64,000 nucleotides of DNA from Allobosea sp. ASV33 (GTDB lineage: Bacteria > Pseudomonadota > Alphaproteobacteria > Rhizobiales > Beijerinckiaceae). The stretch lies in NCBI RefSeq assembly GCF_016428755.1, contig NZ_JAELTI010000001.1, forward strand, positions 1 through 64,000, read 5' to 3'. Numbering within the stretch: position 1 is the first letter of the stretch; each line of letters opens with the position of its first letter. Below are positions 25,560 through 33,877 of this stretch, in pieces. A program made the translations under genes and the position numbers. The notes below the pieces were generated by a model. It ran no database searches, was not told where the DNA came from, and saw only the letters and a program-made list of their open reading frames with translations.

Positions 25560-25586
25560 AAACCCCGCACAGAATGAGCGGGGTTT
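25560..25586. terminator. Hairpin in module B (possible bidirectional terminator)
   Basis: AAACCCCGC at 25560-25568 pairs with GCGGGGTTT at 25578-25586 around a 9-base loop, with an A-rich left and T-rich right flank. Confidence 0.45.
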
Positions 25587-25883
25587 GGCCTGAGGGATGT
25601 TGACGATCAGGCCTGCGCGATGCCGGTGTTGCGGCGATCTGCGCAAAGAGGACCGTAGTCGAATTTCGACCTGGGCCTCGCGCCATAAGCATCTTTCGAC
25701 GTGCGGAAACGGCCTTTGACGTCCGGTTTCACAGCACTGGCCTCTCCCGTTACTGCCTCTCTGCCGTTGCCGATTTATCCGCTCCGCCGGGGATTATGCG
25801 CCCAACGTTTTCTCCCTGATCACCCTAGCGGGTTTATTCGACGTCTATGCAGCGCGCGCCGTCCTCCAGGATGGGTCGGGCGA

Positions 25884-25925
25884 CCAAGAGAAAACCCCGC
25901 CCGGAGAGGGGAGGGGGTTTCTTGG
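25884..25925. terminator. GC-rich hairpin at the end of module B
   Basis: CCAAG..AAA.CCCC pairs with GGGG.TTTCTTGG across a G-rich loop. Rho-independent-like in shape, with no gene directly upstream on either strand. Confidence 0.3.
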
Positions 25926-26091
25926 CTGATCCGGCTTAGAGGTCGCCTTCGTATTTGGAGGCCTGATCGAGCGTCGCAGCAGCGCGGTGGACCTCTCCCT
26001 GGGGATTCTGATCAATCTAGGTTTCGCCCAGATTTTTTCGTCGATCAGAAACGGGAGCTGCCGCGCGATCGGCGCGGCTGGCGAGCCGTGG

Positions 26092-26419
26092 TTATGGCTG
26101 GGGATCGGAACTGACAGCCTGATAGAGGTCTGCAATGTCCGGATCGGCCATGGCGAGGGCTTGCTCCGACTTATCGGGATGCAGGAAGACCTTCATGTTT
26201 TCGACGTGGCCGAAGACAGCGATCAGGCTTGCGAGGGCCTCGTCGCCACCCAGAATCTTGCCTGGCTTGGTGATCTTTATTTGGGTGTTGCGGCTCCACT
26301 GCCTGCTGCACGATGGCGTCCTTGAAGGTGACCAGAAGCCGCGCGTAGGGCGTCAGGTCCTCAGCTTGCCGCGGATCCTTGGCCGCTTTCTCGAGCCCGC
26401 TCTGGTGCCTCCGCGACAC
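26092..26419 (-). pseudogene. Frameshifted small hypothetical gene
   Basis: Two minus-strand frames together read as one protein. The first (from 26419) gives DLTPYARLLVTFKDAIVQ. After a one-base shift near 26300 the second continues RQWSRNTQIKITKPGKILGG, DEALASLIAVFGHVENMKVF and ADPDIADLYQAV to a TAA at 26092-26094. The continuity of protein-like sequence across the shift argues for a recently broken gene of ~105-110 residues. Family unknown. Confidence 0.4.
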
Positions 26420-26760
26420 ATGTGATCGTTCTCAGTATTGATCTCGCGGTCCTGGACCTCTCAGCGTTCACCCCGCCGGCGTGAGCCTGCGGAGAGTAAG
26501 ACGGGCGTCGAGTGTGCCTAAACTCTGCACTACCGAATTTCCGAGGATGCAACTCCTGCCGAAAATTGTGGAAGATAGTGCGCTTAAGCGCAGCGCCTTG
26601 GCAAGATTGGCGGCCAGACTTCTGCATATTCCGGTCCTCTGCCCGCGAAAGGCGATAGTCCAGCGCAGACCAGTTCAACGGGAGGATCACCCCCAACGTC
26701 TCAGAACTCAGCGGATCGCTGAAGATCGTGTGCAAGCCTGCTCTGGCTATGCCCAGCCCG

Positions 26761-27006
26761 TCACAGCTTGTCCACCGAACTTGGATTGCCGAAAGGATGG
26801 CCATCATCGACGAGGTCGCGGACCGTCACTTCTAACGCTTGAGATATTTGCCAGAGGCTAGTCGCAGTCGGGTTTCGCTGGCCCATCTCTAGGGCGCTCA
26901 CATGAGCTCTGTCGACGCCGAGACGCTGCGCGACTTGAGCTTGGGTCAGACCTTTGGTGAGCCTGGCGGCTCGCGCATTTGCAGCGATCACCTGTCTAAT
27001 ATCCAT
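26761..27006 (-). CDS. XRE-family HTH regulator
   Basis: 81 residues, essentially a single XRE/Cro HTH: VIAANARAARLTKGLTQAQVAQRLGVDRAHVSALEMGQRNPT and LWQISQALEVTVRDLVDD. Divergent from the 142-residue hypothetical gene across 117 bp that contains two GCGCTATA repeats. Probably a local repressor of that gene and itself. Confidence 0.8.
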   Translation of the reverse strand: MDIRQVIAANARAARLTKGLTQAQVAQRLGVDRAHVSALEMGQRNPTATSLWQISQALEVTVRDLVDDGHPFGNPSSVDKL

Positions 27007-27042
27007 TTCCGCATTTATCTGCGGCGAGCCTTTAATGGCGAC

Positions 27043-27065
27043 GCGCTATACCGCGTTGCGCTATA
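27043..27065. promoter_or_regulatory. GCGCTATA direct repeats in the XRE divergent promoter
   Basis: GCGCTATA at 27043-27050 and again at 27058-27065, a 15-bp period, between the XRE gene and the divergent hypothetical gene. A good candidate for the XRE operator. Confidence 0.35.
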
Positions 27066-27123
27066 TTGCACATTGAGGTTATGACCATCGGACTGATCAC
27101 GAGCGCAGGTGGTGCGAATTTTG

Positions 27124-27552
27124 ATGGAACGCTTTCCTGCCCCAGCCCGCGGTTTTTCCAAACTGAGGCTTGAAATAGAGTGGGTGCTAATCGATAGCGA
27201 CCGGGTCAAATATCTTCTGGTGGTAGACGTGTTCGGAAGTTTGACAAACCGCGATAGCTGGCAGGAAATTTTCGACGGTTGGTGCGCCGCCCAAGGCCAC
27301 GCGCCGAAGTTCAAGCGTGGCAACAACCGAACGAATCGAACGGAAGCAAAGGTGACGCTTCACGGCTATCACCCGATTGTAGACTTTCTGGTGCGGTGGA
27401 TAGGATTAGAAAATCTGCCCATGGGACAACCGGACCAGTCGAAAATAAGTCAGCTAGAGGCCGAGATTATGCAGTTGCGAAAGCAGAACGCAGAATTGAT
27501 GCAGCTGCTCACGCAGGCTCGGGATGTGCCACGTCAGAAATCTGTGAAATGA
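27124..27552 (+). CDS. Hypothetical protein with C-terminal coiled coil
   Basis: 142 residues from the ATG at 27124; an in-frame GTG at 27109 is possible. The first ~100 residues look alpha/beta (LRLEIEWVLIDSDRVKYLLVVDVFG, then YHPIVDFLVRWIGLENLP). The end is a short Leu/Gln-rich coiled coil (ISQLEAEIMQLRKQNAELMQLL). Base composition is lower in GC than neighbours, hinting at horizontal transfer. It is divergent from the XRE gene. No family recognised. Confidence 0.55.
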   Translation: MERFPAPARGFSKLRLEIEWVLIDSDRVKYLLVVDVFGSLTNRDSWQEIFDGWCAAQGHAPKFKRGNNRTNRTEAKVTLHGYHPIVDFLVRWIGLENLPMGQPDQSKISQLEAEIMQLRKQNAELMQLLTQARDVPRQKSVK

Positions 27553-27828
27553 CAAGCCTGAACACCAGCAAACGACTTGTCAGCGGAAAAGTGAACTCAG
27601 CTACTGAACGCTTGAAAATTGTCAAAAGCCATGTTCGCCAACGCAACAGGGGCAGGTTGATTGAACCGTCCCCTGTTCGAACACGCAAATCGTCCTCTCG
27701 ACCGAACATAGGCCCCAGTGCTTATTCAAAGACTTTTAAAATCAAAATCGGGCAATGGATCTGAACCTAAGCCAGCGTCGATTTTGCGGGCCGATTAAAA
27801 CCTCAAGTCGGGCAGGGGATACGGCGCG

Positions 27829-28026
27829 ATGATCGGTGATCAGATCGACGAGATCGTAGCGAAAGTCTCGGGCTCCGAGCGAGACCTGGGGTGGGAAGTC
27901 CAGCGCGATCTCGGCCAAGAGACAGCCAAGCTGATCGAGGATCAGATGGCGGCAGCCTTCCGCGAGCTGATGCAGATCAAGGCGGATCAGCGCAAGGTCC
28001 AGGCCGGCGGCCACACCTTGCACTGA
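27829..28026 (+). CDS. Small hypothetical protein
   Basis: 65 residues, predicted helical and acidic/amphipathic (DEIVAKVSGSERDLGWEVQ, ETAKLIEDQMAAAFRELMQ). An AGGGGA site lies 9 bases before the ATG, and a strong intrinsic terminator follows 28 bp after the stop, which supports a real transcription unit. Its last codons overlap the left edge of module A'. Confidence 0.5.
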   Translation: MIGDQIDEIVAKVSGSERDLGWEVQRDLGQETAKLIEDQMAAAFRELMQIKADQRKVQAGGHTLH

Positions 28027-28183
28027 TGCAATATCGAAGTTCATGGAGTCGATAGAGGCCCGGGGTTTCCCGGGCCTCTTTTTTTGGCCGCCGCAGCTAT
28101 GGAATGCGGCCAACTTGGCATCCCGCCACGACAAGGCTTTGCCGCGTTGTGCGTCGGCCGTCAGGACGGCGCGCGGGCTGCCT
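28016..28183. repeat. Module A', right copy
   Basis: Diverged copy of 25153-25318. This copy contains a full intrinsic terminator that is absent from the left copy. Confidence 0.6.
28054..28086 (+). terminator. Strong intrinsic terminator
   Basis: Perfect 11-bp stem (AGAGGCCCGGG at 28054-28064, CCCGGGCCTCT at 28069-28079) with a GTTT loop and a run of T after it. Terminates the 65-residue gene. Confidence 0.85.
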
Positions 28184-28659
28184 TGACGCTGTGGGGCGAG
28201 ATCTCTCGGCTAGGTCCGAGATCATGGAAATCAGACCGCACCAGCGGCATATCGGGATGCTTCCTGGCCTCCGCACACAGGCCGCCGTTGGCAGCCTGTG
28301 CGACCCGATTTCGGGGAGCGCGGAGACAGCATCCCGATTTTCCAAGGTGCTCATCAGGGCCCTGGAAACGGCGTCCGGCGCGTAGCCGGAACGCAACCCC
28401 ATCGAGCCTGAGAACGCGGGTTTCCCGAGGCCGGAAACTTTTTCCGGACCGGTAAATTCGCGTGGCAGCAGGCAGGCTCGATTGGTTCGAAAAACCGGGC
28501 CTGTCCCAGGTTTTTCCATCCTTACCAATTTGGGAAGGATAAGCCTCGCAGAGCCCACAGCCGAAGGCAGTAAAGGATACGCGGCACGCGTAACGTTTAC
28601 GGTATTGGGCCCTATGTTGTTTCCTTCTGAAGTTCAACCTTTCAGCGCACCCTGGAAAT

Positions 28660-28694
28660 GCGGACATACGATAGGTGGGATAGCGTATGTCCGC
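28660..28694. repeat. GGACATA hairpin repeat, copy 1
   Basis: Perfect 11-bp arms GCGGACATACG (28660-28670) and CGTATGTCCGC (28684-28694) with a 13-base loop containing TAGGTGGG. Confidence 0.75.
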
Positions 28695-28754
28695 GCCAGA
28701 AAACGGGGTGTGAAAAACGGCCCGAAATTGAGCCTGAATCAAAGCGTGGAAACT

Positions 28755-28788
28755 GCGGACATACCGTAGGTGGGGACCTTATGTCCGC
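28755..28788. repeat. GGACATA hairpin repeat, copy 2
   Basis: Arms GCGGACATA (28755-28763) and TATGTCCGC (28780-28788); the loop again contains TAGGTGGGG. Starts 95 bp after copy 1. Confidence 0.75.
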
Positions 28789-28847
28789 GCGTTGAATCCA
28801 CGCTGAATCATAAGGGGCGGTTGGTGCTGAAAGCGAGGCCGGGAAAT

Positions 28848-28882
28848 GCGGACATAGCGTAGGCGGGGGATCGTATGTCCAC
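28848..28882. repeat. GGACATA hairpin repeat, copy 3
   Basis: Arms GGACATA (28850-28856) and TATGTCC (28874-28880), the loop with TAGGCGGGGG. Starts 93 bp after copy 2; one outer arm pair is lost. Confidence 0.7.
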
Positions 28883-28937
28883 TGCCGGCGAGGGCCCCTC
28901 GTCGTCGGGCATGAATCCGTAGCGCTGAATCAGCGGT

Positions 28938-29570
28938 GAATCGCAGCGGACTGGCGAACGGATTGATGCATTTGAGGGGCAGCCGTCAGGCTCTTGCGCC
29001 AGTATGAATCGGCGAAACTGGCGTCGCGCCAGCAACCTCGGTGAATCGGAAGATCGAGGTGCCGGAAGGCGAGGGGAGACGACCGTGTCGGTCGGCTGCG
29101 GGGCGGTTATGAATCGGGCGGCCCGGCGGCTTCGCCGCTCAGTCCCATTGTTGCGCGGGCGCAAGGTCTGCGGAGGGGATTGGCCAAGCGGCCATAAGAA
29201 AAACCCCGCACCGAACGGGCGGTGTTTGGCCTGCTTCGTATCGAAGATCAGGCCTGCGCGATGCCGACGAGGGCGGTGATCTGGGCGGCGAGTGCAGGTC
29301 CGGGCCGTAATTGAATTTCGACCTGATCCTCGCGCTGTAAGCTATTTTCGACTCGACTCATCACTTTTCGACGCAGCACGCGTAGCGTGCTTATCCGCCT
29401 GCGCCGCTGCTCTATCCTCTCCGATTCATCCGCTCCTCATGGGATTGTGCTCTCGTCGTTTTTGCACTCCTCGCCCTGACCTATTTTCTCGACGCCTCTG
29501 CAGCGCTCGATCACCTGCCGGGATTGTGGGGTCGGGAAAAAGAAATTCCCCGCAGATAGGGCGGGGCCGT
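28938..29570. repeat. Module B', right copy
   Basis: Diverged copy of 25361-25925, with small insertions relative to the left copy. Confidence 0.6.
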
Positions 29571-29643
29571 GCCCTTCGATCTGCTTAAGACTGGCGAAGG
29601 CCGCGGCGTGCGCTAGCTGGGATTGACGACAGCAGGGCAGGGG

Positions 29644-29658
29644 AGTCGACTATCGACT
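29644..29658. promoter_or_regulatory. Palindrome upstream of the phosphoesterase/antitoxin operon
   Basis: AGTCGA-CTA-TCGACT, a perfect 6-bp inverted repeat about 25 bases upstream of the start. Likely operator for the MbcA/ParS-type proteins encoded by this operon (inferred from position). Confidence 0.4.
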
Positions 29659-29683
29659 AACAAACTGGAATCGCCTCGTGCCC

Positions 29684-30988
29684 ATGCGTCTGCTCATCAT
29701 CTCGGACATTCATCTTGAGTTCGGCCCTTTCTTGTTTTCAACCGACCTCCCGGAGTTCGATGCCGCGGTCTTCGCCGGCGATGTCCATCAGCCTGTCACG
29801 GCGGCGGTCGAATGGCTCGCCCAAGAGCGCGACACCGGCGCGCTGAAAGGTCGGCCGATTGTGTACGTCCCCGGCAACCACGAATTCTACAATCATGAAA
29901 TGAAATCCGAGCTCGCCAAGGGGCAGGCCGCCGCTGACGAAGCAGGGATCCACATGCTGAACAGGCGCGCAGTTGTCATCGAAGGGGTCCGCTTTATCGG
30001 TGCGATCCTCTGGACCGACTATCGGCTGCTGGGCACCCCGAAGCCATCGATGATCACGGCCGGGGACGAGATGAACGACCACCGCCTGATCAGATATCGA
30101 GAGGACAGTGGCCACGTCGCCCGGTTCATGCCGTGGCACGCGGCCGCCGAGCATCGAAAAGACCGTGTCTACCTCCAAGAGCAGCTCGAGCGTCACCACG
30201 ACGGGCCCACGGTGGTCGTGACCCATCACGCGCCGCATCCAGGCTCGGTGCAGCCACGGCACCAGGGTAATTCGCTGTCGCCGGCGTTCGCGTCGAATCT
30301 CAGTTGGTTGATCGTAGGCGCTAGCCCGGAGCTGTGGATCCATGGGCATGATCATGGTTCACACGACTACTTGGTTGGCCGAACCCGAGTTTTCGCGAAC
30401 CAAGCGGGCTATCCTCGCAACGGTGTTCGAGAGAACCAGGGTTTTCGGCCCGACCGCGTGATCGAGGTGAGCGCGGCCGACGAAGCAAAAGAAGCTGTGA
30501 CGGACGTCAGCCGGCTTGGCCGAGGACGTTCTCAGATCCTTCTAACGGAGGTGCCCGTGCAAAAGCCCGTCGAGATCAGCTATGGCGAGGGCTTGGGAGA
30601 GCCGCTCACCCTCGAAGAAGGGCAAAGGCGCTTAAACGCTTACGCAGTTGCCATTCCTCTTGAGGACTGGGCAGGGGGCGTCGTCGAAGCGATTGAACTG
30701 CAAGCAAGGATCGGCGTGGAGCGCTCCAAACTGGATGACTGGCAGGAGCGTGGCGCCGTCATCAGCATTCAGAATGGCGCCGGAAATCCCATGTTTCCCC
30801 TCGCACAGTTCGTCGATGGCCGGCCGGTCGATGGAATCGCAGAGGTGACGAAGATCGTCCGCAATCCACGGGTTGCCTGGCACTGGCTTATATCGCCTAA
30901 GGAGAGCATCGGGGGCACGCCTCTCGACCGTCTCAAGCAAGGGAGCGTCGAAGAAGTATTGCAGGCCGCCACGAGAGACTTTGCGTGA
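29684..30988 (+). CDS. Metallophosphoesterase fused to an MbcA/ParS-like C-terminal domain
   Basis: About 434 residues. Residues 1-250 are a calcineurin-like phosphoesterase with IISDIHLEFG, VFAGDVHQ, VPGNHEFYNHE, VTHHAPHPGS and IHGHDHGSHDY, so the metal-binding set is complete. The last ~140 residues resemble the antitoxin Xre/MbcA/ParS region: an HTH-like RIGVERSKLDDWQERGAVIS, then ISPKESIGGTPLDRLKQGSVEEVL. An in-frame GTG at 29678 is the other start. Its stop overlaps the start of a second MbcA/ParS-like gene. Fusion of an enzyme to an antitoxin-type domain, with a small HTH partner, suggests an unusual toxin-antitoxin or regulatory pair (inference). Confidence 0.75.
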   Translation: MRLLIISDIHLEFGPFLFSTDLPEFDAAVFAGDVHQPVTAAVEWLAQERDTGALKGRPIVYVPGNHEFYNHEMKSELAKGQAAADEAGIHMLNRRAVVIEGVRFIGAILWTDYRLLGTPKPSMITAGDEMNDHRLIRYREDSGHVARFMPWHAAAEHRKDRVYLQEQLERHHDGPTVVVTHHAPHPGSVQPRHQGNSLSPAFASNLSWLIVGASPELWIHGHDHGSHDYLVGRTRVFANQAGYPRNGVRENQGFRPDRVIEVSAADEAKEAVTDVSRLGRGRSQILLTEVPVQKPVEISYGEGLGEPLTLEEGQRRLNAYAVAIPLEDWAGGVVEAIELQARIGVERSKLDDWQERGAVISIQNGAGNPMFPLAQFVDGRPVDGIAEVTKIVRNPRVAWHWLISPKESIGGTPLDRLKQGSVEEVLQAATRDFA

Positions 30989-31350
30989 TGCAGCCAGTCT
31001 CCAGCGAGAGCGCGGTCATCACCGAAGCTGCCATTCGGGCTGCGGATCAGCTCAAGATTCCTGCGGGAGCCTTTGCCGCGATCATCGGTCTCGACGAGAC
31101 CACAGTCACGCGCATCAGGCGCGGCGTATTTGGACTTGAGCCTGGCACGAAGCCCTTCGAGCTTGCAGTCCTTTTCGTGCGCTTTTTTCGCTCGCTCGAT
31201 GCAATTGTGGGCGGCGACGATGAGGTCGCGGCAAGCTGGCTCGCCAGTCCGAACACCTTCCTCAATGCCCGGCCCATCGAGAAGCTGCAGACTGCGACCG
31301 GACTTGTCGAGGTCATCGCCCATCTGGACGCACGTCGCGCTCTCGTCTGA
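30988..31350 (+). CDS. MbcA/ParS/Xre-type antitoxin-like protein
   Basis: 120 residues. An HTH-like half (ITEAAIRAADQLKIPAGAFAAIIGLDETTVTRIRRG) precedes a toxin-binding-domain-like half (LAVLFVRFFRSLDAIVGGDDEVAASWLASPNTFLNARPIEKLQTATGLVEVIAHLD). The ATG overlaps the previous stop in a TGATG arrangement, so translation is coupled. In ordinary loci a RES toxin would follow; none is recognisable downstream, and the upstream phosphoesterase is the obvious partner. Confidence 0.72.
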   Translation: MQPVSSESAVITEAAIRAADQLKIPAGAFAAIIGLDETTVTRIRRGVFGLEPGTKPFELAVLFVRFFRSLDAIVGGDDEVAASWLASPNTFLNARPIEKLQTATGLVEVIAHLDARRALV

Positions 31351-31996
31351 TCTCCCCGCGCTCGACCTTGCTGATCGCGGCGCGTGAGACGCCAGTTGAT
31401 CGCTGAGACAGCGCCTTTGCAACGCGTATCCTGGCTGATCACCGGGCGCACGGTCGGGAGGCCGGCGTTGGTTTACGCGGGTAATACCCAGGTATGGTGC
31501 TCGGCTTCCGGGCTTTTGCTCAACCGAAGCTTCGGGAGCGGTCAGACGCTTGAGAGGCGAGGGGGCTTGGCGCCTATGTAACTCGCGTCGACCAAGGCAA
31601 ATTCCGGTGCGCCCCGGCCGGTCCCGCGAGGGCCCGGACTTACACGCTGACGCACGACTTCCGTGGTCCGTTGCCACTGGACGAACAAGGGCTGACTTCC
31701 CGTGAGCGTGTCAACCGCAGCCATCATGCTTCGAAAGCGAGCCCCTATCTTAATCGGCTTCAGCCTCAAAATGATCTGTGGCGGCAGACGCAAACGATAG
31801 CCACAAGCGACGCCCGTCAATCATTGTGTCAAAAGAGGAACGGAATGAAAGTTCGAGCAGAAGTGCGCGGTCTGGCGAGGCGGGATCGACCCTGGCGGAG
31901 TTGCGAGCGTCGCGGCGAACCCCGGTGGCGGGGCGCCCGGCGCAAACGGCAGCAGCGGCTGGGCGAATCCGGGGGCTGAATTCAGGGGCGTCGGCG
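31351..31996. other. Non-coding stretch left of the nuclease-like gene
   Basis: 646 bp. No RES toxin or other recognisable gene follows the antitoxin; frames here are short and of non-protein-like composition. It marks the boundary between the antitoxin operon and the island at 32.0-44.4 kb. Confidence 0.5.
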
Positions 31997-33235
31997 ATGG
32001 ATCCGAATACGGACGGCGATTGGGACAACGCCAGGTATTGGTCCTTCCGGCACCCCGTTCGAGGCGCTTTCGCGGAACTCGCCCGGGAGGTTCGGCGCCT
32101 CATCCTGCGGGGGGCGTGCAAACCCGCGGACGCGATGGGCGAGGCGGAAATGGCCTTGAGGGCAACGACGAGGGACCGATTGGTCTCCGCCACTCGAATA
32201 CGAACCCGGAAAGTTGGCGGGCGCGCGCTGCTCCAGCTCGAACTTCCCTGCAAGCAAGGCAGATGGGTCGGCGTGACCGGCGCCCTTCCGCGAACCGGTC
32301 GTTCGCAGCTCGCCTCCGACGGACGGGACTGCGCCTGGGCGCAATTGCTGGCGATGTCGCCATGGGCCTGGCGCGATCCCGCCGTGGGCTTGCTGCTGTC
32401 CGCGGCGCAAGGCGCGGTCCATCGGGTCGTCCGGGAACGCCAGGGCCGCCCGGAGCCCGAACTCACCATCGCGTTGATGGACCAGATCGTCGGGCTTCTC
32501 AGGGATCGCTTCCTGCCGCCGTTGAACGGCCCCGGCCCGGCGCTGCCGCCGGGATCCTTCCTCGATGTCGCGACTATGTCCATGACCGATCGCCGCGACC
32601 GAATGGGGGCGGATTTCGCCGTGGTCGTCGGCACCATGGACCGAGACGAGCCGCGCTTCCGCGTCGCGCTGTTCCAGGCCAAATGGGAGGATGAGCAAGC
32701 GCGCGGAACTGCGACGGTGGCCCGCGGCGGGGATCGCGCGCAGCTCGACGAGCTTCTCGCGACGCGCGCCGGCCACTACGTGTTCTATCCCCGCTTGGGC
32801 AAGGACAGGACGTCGGCGCCGATGACCGTCCGTTCCGCCGTCGACGTCGATAACGAGCTGGCGCAGCGCACGCGGGGCGCGTCGGTGGGGATTTGCTCGG
32901 AGGCAAACGGATGCTGGGAATTCGCCAGCTTCCTCGCGCTCGCCATGATGGACGATCCACCGCCATCGTCCGCACTTGTGTTGGGCACGCTGCAGGAGGT
33001 CGCCGGGTTCCTGTCGACCGGGAGCTCCCGGCCGCTCGCGCCGACCACCCTCGTCGTCGACAGGACGAGGCAGTTCCGGGTGCGCGGCCTCCGCGCACTC
33101 GCCAGCGAAGCCGGCTATGACGCGTTCAGCGAGATGCTGTCGTTCGAGACCTCGGTCGAGGTTGAAAGCGAAGACGCCGGGCGGTCGACGCCAACCGAGA
33201 AATTCAGGCGTGGATCGCCGCCTATGGCGCTATAG
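31997..33235 (+). CDS. Putative PD-(D/E)XK-like (QxK) nuclease protein
   Basis: 412 residues from the ATG at 31997, with AGGGG eight bases upstream; longer in-frame starts exist but encode low-complexity sequence. No named family is recognised over the full length. Around residues 200-235, a GADFAVVV strand with Asp206 is followed by RFRVALFQAKWE with Gln227-Ala-Lys229. This D...QxK spacing and the QAK strand are characteristic of restriction-endonuclease-fold proteins that use Q in place of E. A helical N-terminal part precedes it and a Ser/Glu-rich tail ends it. It is convergent with the HEPN-like gene, 54 bp apart. A DNA-targeting role in the adjoining island is inferred. Confidence 0.55.
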   Translation: MDPNTDGDWDNARYWSFRHPVRGAFAELAREVRRLILRGACKPADAMGEAEMALRATTRDRLVSATRIRTRKVGGRALLQLELPCKQGRWVGVTGALPRTGRSQLASDGRDCAWAQLLAMSPWAWRDPAVGLLLSAAQGAVHRVVRERQGRPEPELTIALMDQIVGLLRDRFLPPLNGPGPALPPGSFLDVATMSMTDRRDRMGADFAVVVGTMDRDEPRFRVALFQAKWEDEQARGTATVARGGDRAQLDELLATRAGHYVFYPRLGKDRTSAPMTVRSAVDVDNELAQRTRGASVGICSEANGCWEFASFLALAMMDDPPPSSALVLGTLQEVAGFLSTGSSRPLAPTTLVVDRTRQFRVRGLRALASEAGYDAFSEMLSFETSVEVESEDAGRSTPTEKFRRGSPPMAL

Positions 33236-33289
33236 CTCGATGGGGCCTCGCCTTGCCCCGTCACGCCCGGTTCGGAGGCCGCAGCTCGC

Positions 33290-33877
33290 TCAGCCTTGTC
33301 CGGCGTCCCGGAGGTATTCGCGATAGGAGACGTGGACGAGATCCCTGACCAGGTGCAACAAACCGGTGACCGGCGGGCCGTCGAACGAATCGCCGTGAGC
33401 CATCGCGTTGCGCCGATCCGCCAGGGAAGGGCGCAGCTCGCCGGTCAAATAGCCGAGCGCGGTTCCGCCGCACGCCACGATGGACGGTAGGTCGACGTCG
33501 CGAAGGCCCTCGGTCTCGACCAGGTGCGAGAGCAGGCGCTGCAGCCCCGGGCGCCGCCGTTTGACCGCACCGCCATAGCGGTCCGTAAGCGCCAGCTCCA
33601 GGGCCGCGAGGGCGGCCAGTTCGCCGGCCTTCAGGAGGTCGATGTCCTGCCATCCGAGAAGGTGCAGCTTCTGGGCTCGGGCGAACTTGCGCCGCACCAT
33701 GTCCGGCAGGCGCGCATCTAGGTCCAGAGCGGCGATCGCCCGTCGCCACTCGCCGGGCGTCTCGAAGGCGACCAGCGCGGCCGGATTGCCCGGAACCGGC
33801 CATTGGAGCACGAGCGGCGTCGGTCTCTCCGCGAGGGCGCGGGTCACGAGCGACGCACCCGGATCGCCGGCGGTCAT
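33290..33877 (-). CDS. HEPN-like helical protein
   Basis: 195 residues, mostly helical. Near the C-terminal third, LADRRNAMAHGD contains the R-N-x3-H signature (Arg156, Asn157, His161) of HEPN domains. These are commonly metal-independent RNases or nucleotidyl-transfer targets in toxin and defence systems. Surrounding helices (AALAALELALTDRYGG, GLQRLLSHLVE, LLHLVRDLVHVSYREYL) fit a HEPN bundle. It is the fourth and last gene of the leftward operon lipoprotein - peptidoglycan hydrolase - small protein - HEPN. No minimal-nucleotidyltransferase partner is seen. Confidence 0.55.
   Translation of the reverse strand: MTAGDPGASLVTRALAERPTPLVLQWPVPGNPAALVAFETPGEWRRAIAALDLDARLPDMVRRKFARAQKLHLLGWQDIDLLKAGELAALAALELALTDRYGGAVKRRRPGLQRLLSHLVETEGLRDVDLPSIVACGGTALGYLTGELRPSLADRRNAMAHGDSFDGPPVTGLLHLVRDLVHVSYREYLRDAGQG

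Larger units (their letters stand above)
25361..25925. repeat. Module B, left copy
   Basis: Diverged direct repeat of 28938-29570. Shared blocks include GAATCGCAGCGGA, ACGGATTGATGCAT, GTCGGCTGCGGGGCG, ATCAGGCCTGCGCGATGCCG and similar gene-free spacing. Order A then B is the same in both copies. Confidence 0.6.
24664..26091. other. Gene-poor DNA with repeat module copy 1
   Basis: About 1.4 kb without a convincing gene. It holds the left copies of the A and B repeat modules and two GC-rich hairpins. Short frames in 24700-24980 look neither conserved nor well started. Confidence 0.5.
28087..29683. other. Gene-poor DNA with hairpin triplet and module B'
   Basis: About 1.6 kb without a convincing gene. 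It holds three related GGACATA...TATGTCC hairpins, an ATCCTTACC/GGGAAGGAT hairpin at 28518-28540, and module B'. Composition drops in GC around 28560-28760. Confidence 0.5.

Noticed and set aside
25987-26325. Plus-strand gene in 25.99-26.33 kb
   Set aside because: The minus strand reads as a better, frameshifted protein; the plus frame has no RBS or family pattern.
28660-28882. CRISPR array
   Set aside because: Only three palindromic units, 93-95 bp apart, with unequal non-spacer-like intervals and no cas genes.
31351-31590. RES toxin gene after the MbcA/ParS-like antitoxin
   Set aside because: No frame in this interval shows RES motifs or adequate length.
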